From a virus: DNA of 20,429 nt. Positions 1 to 5,684 of this stretch are shown piece after piece (within the stretch, counting starts at the first letter, position 1; the number at the start of each line of letters is the position of its first letter). Where the stretch lies: positions 1-20,429 of the IMG/VR virus record IMGVR_UViG_3300008448_000856; one strand, 5' to 3'. A program made the translations under genes and the position numbers. The notes under the pieces are model-generated. The model was not told the origin of the DNA. It saw only the letters and a list, made by a program, of their open reading frames with translations, and did no database searches.

Positions 1-306
1 CCCAGAACATTGATTATCGGCTGCTGGAGCCATGTGGCCACGATCAAAACCAGAACCTGTATAATCTTTTGTCAAATCTGTTTCAGAGGCCAGAAGCGGA
101 TCAGGAATGAACTGGTCTTTTCTTGGAATGGGATTTGTACAACTAACCTTTTGTTTTGTTAACCACCATTCAACCAATACAGGATACTTTAAAGATTTAG
201 AGAACACTGTAACGTACTCTTTATGAACCAATCTAACTGTATCTTGTGCCTTTAATGACACATTAAGTAAAAGAACTATTGCAATTGAGGATAATACTTT
301 AGACAT
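1..306 (-). CDS. Secreted DNA/RNA non-specific endonuclease (NucA/Serratia nuclease type), cut off by the window edge
   Basis: This reading frame starts at ATG 306 and runs open for 102 codons off the left edge, so the C-terminal part is missing. Residues 1-21 form a signal peptide (short basic start, hydrophobic SSIAIVLLLNVSL, then KAQ), which suggests export to the periplasm or outside. Near residue 90 is FDRGHMAP, the DRGH motif of the beta-beta-alpha metal non-specific nuclease family, whose His is the general base. The expected downstream metal-binding Asn lies outside the window. The family cuts DNA and RNA without sequence preference. The gene overlaps the end of the upstream small gene by about 31 bases and has a GATATTTAT element 9 bases before its ATG. 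In a phage it could degrade host or extracellular DNA, or act against competing phages; the role is inference. Confidence 0.82.
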   Translation of the reverse strand, partial: MSKVLSSIAIVLLLNVSLKAQDTVRLVHKEYVTVFSKSLKYPVLVEWWLTKQKVSCTNPIPRKDQFIPDPLLASETDLTKDYTGSGFDRGHMAPAADNQCSG

Positions 307-476
307 TCTTTATTATAAATATCGCTTGTCCTAATTGTTCTTTTTGGCTTAAATGTATATGTGTGCTTTGGCTTATTCTTCTTCTGCCACTCTTCATATT
401 TGTCTTCTTGAAGCCATTGATCTGTTTGCTTCCTCATAGTCTTAAGAAGCCAATTCCGTCTCTGTTCAGATGTCAT
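276..476 (-). CDS. Small basic hypothetical protein
   Basis: I do not recognise this 66-aa protein. It is strongly charged, rich in Lys, Arg, Gln and Trp (TSEQRRNWLLKTMRKQTDQW at the N-terminus), with no membrane segment, so it is probably a small soluble or nucleic-acid-binding protein. An upstream in-frame ATG at 521 would add 15 residues of hydrophobic and aromatic character. I prefer ATG 476 because a TATATTTG hexamer-like element sits only 4 bases before it and the protein sequence looks natural from that point. It overlaps the start of the secreted nuclease gene by 31 bases, so the two are probably co-transcribed. It might be spurious, but nothing else explains the stretch between 306 and 552. 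Confidence 0.45.
   Translation of the reverse strand: MTSEQRRNWLLKTMRKQTDQWLQEDKYEEWQKKNKPKHTYTFKPKRTIRTSDIYNKECLKYYPQLQ
315..323 (-). promoter_or_regulatory. GATATTTAT element before the secreted nuclease
   Basis: GATATTTAT reads in the direction of the nuclease gene and ends 8 bases before its ATG at 306. The surrounding 15 bases (309-323) are identical to those at 12973-12987 before the Hsp20 gene, which argues for a conserved element rather than AT-rich background. Confidence 0.45.
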
Positions 477-543
477 ACCACAAATATACAAATTATGTTT
501 TATTTGATATAAAAAATACATATAGTAAGTAGTTCTATTCCGA

Positions 544-552
544 GATATTTAT
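544..552 (+). promoter_or_regulatory. GATATTTAT element before the plus-strand gene at 553
   Basis: This copy of GATATTTAT lies directly against ATG 553 and 6 bases before ATG 559. It is the only plus-strand copy and it precedes the only plus-strand gene pair. Read on the minus strand, the overlapping bases 546-553 give TATAAATA, the T4 late-promoter octamer, so the site could also serve the leftward genes. Confidence 0.45.
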
Positions 553-813
553 ATGTATATGATCATTGAAGACATTCCTTGGCTCCACTTTGTAAAACTA
601 CCTAATATAGCAAAACTCCCTCTTAGTGAGCAAGTTCAAAAATATAGGCAGCATTTGTGTGAAGTTGAGATGATTAGACATAGTATAGAGTGTGGAGGAA
701 GATCTACCACTAAAACAATAGTTCAAGAGGGTTTTTTACAACAAGAAGACTTGTATTATATACTACAAGAAGACGGATCAAAAATTTACGTAACAGTAGA
801 AAAAACAATATAA
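553..813 (+). CDS. Small phage protein upstream of a fibre-like protein
   Basis: This 86-aa protein is unassigned. It begins MYMIIEDIPWLHFVKLPNIAKLP and is predicted to be soluble, with a mixed helical N-terminal half and a short strand-like C-terminus (YYILQEDGSKIYVTVEK). There are two possible starts, ATG 553 and ATG 559; the second leaves 6 bases after the GATATTTAT element, the same spacing as at the virion gene starting at 16248. Its stop is one base before the ATG of the next gene, so the pair is translationally coupled and probably co-expressed late. A structural, chaperone or assembly role for the neighbouring fibre-like protein is possible but is only inferred from position. Confidence 0.65.
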   Translation: MYMIIEDIPWLHFVKLPNIAKLPLSEQVQKYRQHLCEVEMIRHSIECGGRSTTKTIVQEGFLQQEDLYYILQEDGSKIYVTVEKTI

Positions 814-814
814 C

Positions 815-1453
815 ATGCCAGATTTACCGATATCGGGTTTACCATCATTAGCAACTCCAGAATCAACAGATGTCTTTGCGATTGTAAATAATAGTGTAAC
901 TAAAAAGACGACAGTACAGGCTGTAGGAAATACTGTATTTAATCAGATATCTTCATCTGTAATACTCCCTAGTCAAACAGGATCTTTTGGTGTAGCAAAT
1001 TATTATGGCTCATTTTTCCATACAGCATCTATGATTAACTCTATACCAGGTACAGCTAACACTATGTCATTAAGCACGACAGATATTTCTTATGGAGTTA
1101 CTGTATCAGGATCTATACAAGACAAAATTAAGTTTGCAAACGCTGGGGTTTATAACGTACAATTCTCAGCGCAAATGGATAAAACATCAGCAGGCTCTGA
1201 TTTTATCACATACATTTGGATTAAACAAAATAACTCAGATATTCCTATCTCAAATACTGGTGTGACAGTTTTAGGTGGATCTAATGCAAAAACTGTAGGG
1301 GCTTGGAACTGGTTTATTAATGCCGCAGCAGGTGATTATGTTCAAATCATGTGGGCATCTTCTAATGCTGATGCTAGAGTTCAATATGATCCAACTCCAC
1401 CTTATGGACCTGCTGTTCCATCTTTGATAGTAACGGCTAACAGAGTTGGATAA
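815..1453 (+). CDS. Virion fibre- or decoration-like protein with a jelly-roll-like C-terminal domain
   Basis: The protein has 212 residues. The N-terminal ~40 residues (PISGLPSLATPESTDVFAIV...KKTTVQAV) resemble the short attachment segment that begins many phage tail-fibre and appendage proteins. Residues ~60-212 are rich in Ser, Thr, Asn, Gly and aromatic residues in an alternating beta pattern, such as GVYNVQFSAQMDK and GDYVQIMWASSNADARV, which fits a C1q/TNF-like beta-sandwich used for receptor or surface binding. There is no signal peptide or membrane segment. It is coupled to the 86-aa gene just upstream and converges with the thymidylate synthase gene. A virion role is the best guess from composition; the exact position on the particle is unknown. 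Confidence 0.65.
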   Translation: MPDLPISGLPSLATPESTDVFAIVNNSVTKKTTVQAVGNTVFNQISSSVILPSQTGSFGVANYYGSFFHTASMINSIPGTANTMSLSTTDISYGVTVSGSIQDKIKFANAGVYNVQFSAQMDKTSAGSDFITYIWIKQNNSDIPISNTGVTVLGGSNAKTVGAWNWFINAAAGDYVQIMWASSNADARVQYDPTPPYGPAVPSLIVTANRVG

Positions 1454-1457
1454 AATA

Positions 1458-1488
1458 AAGATCAGTTTGATAAAGGTGCTTTGATCTT
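1458..1488. terminator. Weak hairpin in the convergent gap between the fibre-like gene and thyA
   Basis: AAGATCA (1458-1464) and TGATCTT (1482-1488) form a perfect 7-bp stem around a 17-base loop. It spans the 8-base gap between the two convergent genes and the last codons of the thymidylate synthase gene, where a bidirectional terminator would be expected. There is no clear U-tract on either side and the stem is AT-rich, so the call is weak. Confidence 0.25.
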
Positions 1489-2610
1489 AGGATGTGACTC
1501 ATATCCGATTAGTTCAAAACAATCTGGTCTATAACTCATGATCTTTTGATCAAATGTCTTTTCGCCTAAATGTTCTTTAACAGCTTCATGCATATACCAA
1601 TTCCTTTCAGTTATTTGAATCTTAGGTAGTTCATAAGGTGTTCTACTAAGTTGTTCTTTAGCTTGTTCAATATGATTATTATATAAATGTACGTCACCTA
1701 AATTGCCAATCAAATCTTCAGGCATCATGTTTACTTCCTTAGCAATAATCTCGAGTAGTAAACCGTATGATGCTATGTTAAATGGTAAGCCAAGGAAAGT
1801 ATCTACTGAGCGTTGATTCCACATTAAAGAGATTGCTCTAGTTGGTATATCAGCATCATCCATCATATTTAATGCATTTATTTTACCGTAAGCATTCCCT
1901 CCTTCTTCTTCCCAAGTTTTATCGCTTTTGAAATATAAATTATATCTTTCATCAAAAGTCAACTTTCTAGTATATACTTGAAACCCATAATGGCAAGGTG
2001 GAAGCACCATCTTTTCTAAGTCTTCTACATTCCAAGCGCTAACCATCAATCGCCTTGAATCAGGGTTTGTTTTAAGTTCGTTGATTAGATTTTGAATTTG
2101 ATCTATACCTTTAATATGATTTTTTTCAAACTTCAAATAGCCATTCTCATCTTTTTCATCAGTTAGCTTTACTTCATCTCTACCATTCCAATCTCTCCAC
2201 TGCTTACCGTAAATTGGACCTAATTCACCCCACTTATGAGCAAACTCATCATCGGTTTTGATTTTATTGATGAACTCTTCTTTTGTATATTTTTGAGGAA
2301 GTTCGGCGTTTATCAAAGAATCATACCATTTACAATAGTTTTTATAGGCATCACCATCCCAAATGTGACAATCATAATCCAATAGAAATTTAATATTAGT
2401 ATCGCCTCTTAAGAACCATAACAATTCAGTTACCATAGTTTTCCATGCCATTTTCTTTGTAGTCAGCAATGGAAATCCGTCCTTCATATTGTGTCTAATC
2501 TGCCAACCAAAGATTGATTTAGTACCTGTTCCTGTACGGTCTGCTTTATCTATTCCAAAATTCAGAATATGATATGATAGTTCTTTATATTGGCGATCTA
2601 TGTTGTTCAT
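1462..2610 (-). CDS. thyA: Thymidylate synthase (ThyA type, extended)
   Basis: This enzyme methylates dUMP to dTMP with methylene-tetrahydrofolate. The full ThyA set of motifs is present: Arg186-Arg187 for phosphate binding, the nucleophile Cys206 in LPPCHYGFQ, RSVD ending in Asp270, LGLPFNIASY with Asn278 (the dUMP-selecting residue), and His308/Tyr310 in GDVHLYNNH. The C-terminus ends KAPLSN, two residues past the usual 'AP-x' end that closes over the substrate. At 382 residues it is about 120 longer than the E. coli enzyme. The extra length lies mainly at ~95-170 and in an insert at ~217-258, between the nucleophile strand and SLMWNQRSVD. Its ATG overlaps the stop of the upstream gene as ATGA. 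It contrasts with the second, gp42-like member of the superfamily in this window. Confidence 0.95.
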   Translation of the reverse strand: MNNIDRQYKELSYHILNFGIDKADRTGTGTKSIFGWQIRHNMKDGFPLLTTKKMAWKTMVTELLWFLRGDTNIKFLLDYDCHIWDGDAYKNYCKWYDSLINAELPQKYTKEEFINKIKTDDEFAHKWGELGPIYGKQWRDWNGRDEVKLTDEKDENGYLKFEKNHIKGIDQIQNLINELKTNPDSRRLMVSAWNVEDLEKMVLPPCHYGFQVYTRKLTFDERYNLYFKSDKTWEEEGGNAYGKINALNMMDDADIPTRAISLMWNQRSVDTFLGLPFNIASYGLLLEIIAKEVNMMPEDLIGNLGDVHLYNNHIEQAKEQLSRTPYELPKIQITERNWYMHEAVKEHLGEKTFDQKIMSYRPDCFELIGYESHPKIKAPLSN

Positions 2611-2879
2611 ACGTTTGCTTTTCTAATTGTTGCTTTATATCCTACTATGCCGAATTCATTTTTTGGTTTTTCGGCGGGTATCATTCTATCTGCGTCTGTC
2701 TTCTTTACAACAAGCGGATGATATTCTACTCCTTCGTGCGTAATAGTAAGATAGTTAGTTACCATCTGCTCTTCTTTTGGTTCTTCTTTCTTTGGTACGT
2801 ACGAAGCTACTTTAGCTGTTACTACTCCACTAGCGAATGTTGCTAGTCCTTTAAAAAATGATCTACGATTGTTCTCCAT
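2607..2879 (-). CDS. Small protein with a twin-arginine-like N-terminus
   Basis: The 90-aa protein begins MENNRRSFFKGLATFASGVV, which contains RRSFFKG followed by a moderately hydrophobic stretch to about residue 27. This fits a Tat (twin-arginine) signal or a short membrane anchor. The rest is charged (KKEEPKEEQ) and then a small mixed domain (HEGVEYHPLVVKKTD). Small phage proteins with this RRSFFK start occur in many tailed phages, but I know no established function. The gene overlaps thyA by ATGA and overlaps the upstream HAD gene by 17 bases, so it sits in a tightly coupled leftward operon. Export by the host Tat system is a possibility, not shown. Confidence 0.65.
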   Translation of the reverse strand: MENNRRSFFKGLATFASGVVTAKVASYVPKKEEPKEEQMVTNYLTITHEGVEYHPLVVKKTDADRMIPAEKPKNEFGIVGYKATIRKANV

Positions 2880-3240
2880 TATTAAATGTTTGAATGTTAG
2901 CGTTAACTTCTTTTAGTTCTGTCCACGCTCCTACATACGTGACTGCTCTAACTTTACGATTGTCTATCCACATATATTCTTGCCCATCTTTTATTCTTGG
3001 TTTGTCCATGATTAGTCCATGATACTTAAAGCCATGTTCTTTTAGCCAAGTCTCTGTTACTTCTTTATCTTTACTTTGCCTAGCCGTAAAGAAGTGAATC
3101 TGATTGCCTTCATCATACCATTTATTTAGTATGTTACGTGCATTTGGGTATTCATTTGCAGTAGGATACAAATGACTGTCTTCATTCTTAATATCATCAC
3201 AGATAGTGCCGTCAATATCGACTAAAAATATTTTACTCAT
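2863..3240 (-). CDS. HAD-superfamily phosphatase
   Basis: I start the protein at the ATG giving MSKIFLVDIDGT (125 aa), because this overlaps the upstream gene by only 8 bases; an ATG at 3252 would add four residues. HAD motif I is DIDGT near the N-terminus (nucleophile Asp and acid/base Asp), motif II is the Thr in FFTARQ, a conserved Lys follows in MDKPR, and motif IV is the Asp in MWIDNRKV. Without a large cap domain it resembles the small phage HAD phosphatases related to the 3'-phosphatase half of T4 Pnk, or nucleotide phosphatases. No kinase domain is attached. The substrate cannot be told from sequence; nucleotides or DNA 3' ends are likely given the nucleotide-metabolism setting. Confidence 0.8.
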   Translation of the reverse strand: MSKIFLVDIDGTICDDIKNEDSHLYPTANEYPNARNILNKWYDEGNQIHFFTARQSKDKEVTETWLKEHGFKYHGLIMDKPRIKDGQEYMWIDNRKVRAVTYVGAWTELKEVNANIQTFNNGEQS

Positions 3241-3487
3241 ATACTTGTTCATATGTTATTTCAAAAATATCTGGCTTGCAAGGATATAACTCTCCTTTTA
3301 CTCCTTTAATAATCCAGTCTCCTTTATCTGCTTTCATAACTCCTTCTAGTGTAGTTATGTAAAGACCTTCTTCTGAATTGTTAATTCCTATTCCCGATCC
3401 TTTCATTTCTATGATCTTCTTTACTGACTCTGGGTCTGTGTATTTGATTGCTTCTACAAATACTCGCTTCTTTTGAAATACAGGCAT
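3233..3487 (-). CDS. Conserved small phage protein of the GDWIIKGVKGE-type
   Basis: The 84-aa protein carries the pattern LEGVMKADKGDWIIKGVKGE followed by LYPCKPDIFEITYEQV, which I recognise as a recurring small protein in many unrelated tailed phages and prophages, usually annotated as hypothetical. It starts with a basic segment typical of the family (QKKRVFVEAIKYT). No catalytic residues or membrane segments are evident, and its predicted fold is a compact beta protein. It overlaps the HAD gene downstream. The function is unknown. Confidence 0.75.
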   Translation of the reverse strand: MPVFQKKRVFVEAIKYTDPESVKKIIEMKGSGIGINNSEEGLYITTLEGVMKADKGDWIIKGVKGELYPCKPDIFEITYEQVYE

Positions 3488-3492
3488 ATTCT

Positions 3493-3705
3493 TTATTTTT
3501 TTGTAAATAGTTCAGACTGTAGTGAATCAACTACGTGTTGTAGCGAGTCTATGTATTGCTGTTTTGCAATGTCGCCTCCTTGAAGCATTCCTTCTGAATA
3601 CTGATACTTTTCAATCTTAGTTCTCTGATCTCTAATTACTAGGATGGCTACTAGGACTACTGCGATAAATAATCCTATTTGCATTCTATCAAAAACTTGT
3701 TTCAT
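3493..3705 (-). CDS. Single-pass membrane protein with coiled-coil tail
   Basis: The 70-aa protein has one membrane segment at about residues 10-24 (IGLFIAVVLVAILVI). It is followed by a positively charged stop (RDQRTK) and a heptad-rich helical tail (IDSLQHVVDSLQSELF). The topology, with N-terminus in the cytoplasm and coiled-coil tail outside, is that of inner-membrane spanins or other envelope-associated phage proteins, but there is no partner lipoprotein next to it. The start has the recurring AGTTATG context. A lysis or envelope role is a guess. Confidence 0.6.
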   Translation of the reverse strand: MKQVFDRMQIGLFIAVVLVAILVIRDQRTKIEKYQYSEGMLQGGDIAKQQYIDSLQHVVDSLQSELFTKK

Positions 3706-3724
3706 AACTGTTTAAATTTAGTCT

Positions 3725-3913
3725 TTAGTAAATTTCATCGTGTAGATCATCCCAAGAATCTCTACCGGCTATTTTGTTAACTTTCTTATCGAAATCTAAA
3801 AAGTCCTCTCCTTTGTAATCAGGATGTTTTTTGTGAATGTAATTAATTCCTCCTGACCATAACCAAACAATGGAAGCAGCAATAGCAATAAACAGTACAA
3901 TAAAGCCTATCAT
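3725..3913 (-). CDS. Small membrane protein
   Basis: The 62-aa protein has an N-terminal hydrophobic helix at about residues 2-19 (GFIVLFIAIAASIVWLW). A conserved-looking hydrophilic tail follows (GGINYIHKKHPDYKGEDFL). It lacks charged residues before the helix, so it may be a signal anchor. It lies 19 bases upstream of the next membrane-protein gene in the same direction; two adjacent single-pass proteins suggest a shared envelope-related role. The function is unknown. Confidence 0.6.
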   Translation of the reverse strand: MIGFIVLFIAIAASIVWLWSGGINYIHKKHPDYKGEDFLDFDKKVNKIAGRDSWDDLHDEIY

Positions 3914-3931
3914 AAGTAATAATTTTTATAG

Positions 3932-4504
3932 CTAGTCCCACCATCCTCTAAGGTCTGATCCATCCCAGTCTTTTCCTGCTTCCCACTTTTTACCTTTAAT
4001 GATCTCCCATAACTCAGCCCATTCTTTTTCCTCTAAATTGTAAGCTTTTTTAAAGATCATTCTGTTGTGCTTCTTTTCATCTTCTGTATCTTCATCAACT
4101 AGTACATATGAACCATTTTCAGACTCCTCAAACTTCCACTCTTTCATAACTAACTTTCCATGCACGTCCTCTGTTCTATCAATATAGTTGTCCTCAATTT
4201 TATTTTCTAAGAGCTCTATAGCCCTTTTCATCTTTACAAGTTTTTTATCAAGAGACTCTGAAGCTTCTATGCCTTTTAATCGTGTACCCGCTTCTTGTAT
4301 CTCAAGAGATCTCTTCAACATTTTCAACGTAAAATGATAGTCCCACCAACGATGCGACCATAGTTCACGGCGAAACCTCCAAATATTCTTAAAGAATGCA
4401 GGGAGGTCATATCTGAATAGGCTGTATGTCCTATAAATAGGACTTTGATGCCATATCAGTCTCTTTAAACTTTTGAAAAAGGAATCTTTTGCTTGAATCT
4501 CCAT
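3932..4504 (-). CDS. Hypothetical phage protein rich in Trp and Arg
   Basis: The 190-aa protein has an N-terminal half full of aromatic and basic residues (FFKNIWRFRRELWSHRWW, residues ~37-54). A charged helical stretch follows at ~65-110 that may form a coiled coil, and the C-terminus is acidic and Trp-rich (KKWEAGKDWDGSDLRGWWD). Proteins with the IWRFR...HRWWDY segment occur in other tailed phages, without a known function. The ATG has the AAAGGTTATG context, and an ATATTTAT copy lies 13 bases upstream. An AT-rich 53-base gap separates it from the DUF1643 gene, making this a likely transcription start point. Confidence 0.7.
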   Translation of the reverse strand: MEIQAKDSFFKSLKRLIWHQSPIYRTYSLFRYDLPAFFKNIWRFRRELWSHRWWDYHFTLKMLKRSLEIQEAGTRLKGIEASESLDKKLVKMKRAIELLENKIEDNYIDRTEDVHGKLVMKEWKFEESENGSYVLVDEDTEDEKKHNRMIFKKAYNLEEKEWAELWEIIKGKKWEAGKDWDGSDLRGWWD

Positions 4505-4517
4505 AACCTTTCTTTTG

Positions 4518-4525
4518 ATAAATAT
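4518..4525 (-). promoter_or_regulatory. ATATTTAT element before the 190-aa gene
   Basis: This copy lies 13 bases before the ATG at 4504, in an AT-rich intergenic stretch (4505-4557) that also holds repeated TTAAA/TTTAA runs. The element reads in the gene's direction; here the preceding base is T rather than G. Confidence 0.4.
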
Positions 4526-4557
4526 ATTAAATTAAATTAAGATAGAAAAATATTCAA

Positions 4558-5016
4558 TTAGAGTTTAAATAAAGCCGCATCCTTTTTTGTATGTAGTACA
4601 TGTCTAGGTTGACCAGACTTTGTAAGACCTATAGTATAAGCCTTATTCTTTATAGAGGGTAGTATTTCGTCTACTCTTTTCTTGTCAACATTATTTCCCC
4701 AGATGCATAGTATCTTACTACAAACATTTTTCATGTTCTCTATCCAAGTATCATTCTCAGAACCTACTGGATCAACTATACTCTTAAGATCTTTCGGATT
4801 AGGACTTATGTAACCGTATAAATTGGTAATGACTAGGCTATCAAAACCTTCTCTTAGTGCTATATTCATCAATATAGAAACTGTGCTATTCTTACCGTTC
4901 TTAATTATAGACGGGTTCAATCCCACAACTCCCATTGGTTTATATGCAGTACCAGAATCAAATATACTAAGATACTGATACTTTTGGCATTGGCTTACGA
5001 TTTTCAAGATGTTCAC
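4558..5016 (-). CDS. DUF1643 family protein
   Basis: The 152-aa protein matches the DUF1643 pattern along its length: VVGLNPSI near residue 30, a VITNLYGYISPNPKDL segment near 71, DPVGSEND near 92, ILCIWGNN near 107, and LGLTKSGQPRHVLHTKK near the C-terminus. The biochemical role of the family is not established. It is common in phages and mobile regions. The frame opens at GTG 5016, overlapping the upstream gene by 50 bases; there is no in-frame ATG until after the first conserved block. An alternative TTG at 5007, preceded by GAAAGG, would shorten it by three residues. Its presence near DNA-base-metabolism genes is suggestive only. Confidence 0.8.
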   Translation of the reverse strand: MNILKIVSQCQKYQYLSIFDSGTAYKPMGVVGLNPSIIKNGKNSTVSILMNIALREGFDSLVITNLYGYISPNPKDLKSIVDPVGSENDTWIENMKNVCSKILCIWGNNVDKKRVDEILPSIKNKAYTIGLTKSGQPRHVLHTKKDAALFKL

Positions 5017-5464
5017 CTTTCAACTTTTTTACGTGATTATAAAGCTCTAGTGTAGTTCCGTCAAAAAATTCCATGATAGTCTCAAGTTCTTCCTCTGGTA
5101 TTCTGAATGCGATACGAAAGTCTTTCTTCATCTTCTTCATGATCTCAGTTTCTTCTTTGAGATAATCTTCGTGAAGCTTTTTATACCTAGTTCTGAATAG
5201 ACTTATTTTGTCTACCTTCTCTTCGTATGCTTTATAATGTTGTGTAGCATCTTCAAGCAAATAGTTTTCATGTTCTGCTTGGTAATAATAGTCAGAATGC
5301 TCATAGTCTCCATTGACTATCTTTTCATATAGAGTTCTCTTATCATGCAAAGTTTGTCTTTGCTGATAACGCCTCCACCATATAAACTGATTGTAAGTCT
5401 TTTTATGGAGTTTGGAAAGTTGAGTCTCCAAAAAATCTCTCTCCAGTCGTGTTTCGAATATCAT
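4967..5464 (-). CDS. Helical, charged hypothetical protein
   Basis: The 165-aa protein is nearly all charged helix, with abundant Lys, Glu and Tyr (YEHSDYYYQAEHENYLLED in the middle and YLKEETEIMKKMKKDF near 110-125). Coiled-coil formation is likely. I do not recognise a family. The ATG has the AAAGGTTATG context found before several genes here. That supports this start even though it overlaps the upstream gene by 62 bases. It also overlaps the DUF1643 gene at its other end by about 50 bases. It may be a regulatory or structural accessory protein. Confidence 0.6.
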   Translation of the reverse strand: MIFETRLERDFLETQLSKLHKKTYNQFIWWRRYQQRQTLHDKRTLYEKIVNGDYEHSDYYYQAEHENYLLEDATQHYKAYEEKVDKISLFRTRYKKLHEDYLKEETEIMKKMKKDFRIAFRIPEEELETIMEFFDGTTLELYNHVKKLKGEHLENRKPMPKVSVS

Positions 5465-5681
5465 AACCTTTATTTAATTTATTGTAATAGTCATTAGCAA
5501 ACTTGATCTTCCAATCACCTGTATGACCGTCTTCATCTAGAGCATACATAATTGCATTAATGATTTGCTCTTTCTCTTTTTGAATAGACACTTCTTTTAA
5601 ATCTTGGATATTAAAACTGTCTTCGTGACAATTAGCATCTATATAATCCCACAATGATTGCATTGCTGTTTGTCGTGTCAT
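5403..5681 (-). CDS. Small phage protein with KEKEQIINA motif
   Basis: The 92-aa protein contains QKEKEQIINAIMYALDEDG near residues 34-52 and NDYYNKLNKG near 63. This resembles a family of small proteins often repeated in Bacteroidetes phages, in which KEKEQIINA is followed by a YY motif. No function is known to me. It begins 3 bases after the stop of the gp42-like hydroxymethylase, so it is the last gene of the pyrimidine block in transcription order, and its end overlaps the next gene by 62 bases. Confidence 0.6.
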   Translation of the reverse strand: MTRQTAMQSLWDYIDANCHEDSFNIQDLKEVSIQKEKEQIINAIMYALDEDGHTGDWKIKFANDYYNKLNKGYDIRNTTGERFFGDSTFQTP

Positions 5682-5684
5682 ATT

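Noticed and set aside
2574-2846. A 90-codon plus-strand frame rich in Phe, Tyr and Cys
   Set aside because: It is antisense to the Tat-like gene and the thyA start, and its aromatic composition is typical of an antisense shadow.
4428-4443. Inverted repeat GTCCTATAAATAGGAC containing TATAAATA
   Set aside because: It lies inside the 190-aa coding region with no gene start nearby; a T4-type late promoter here would have no obvious target.
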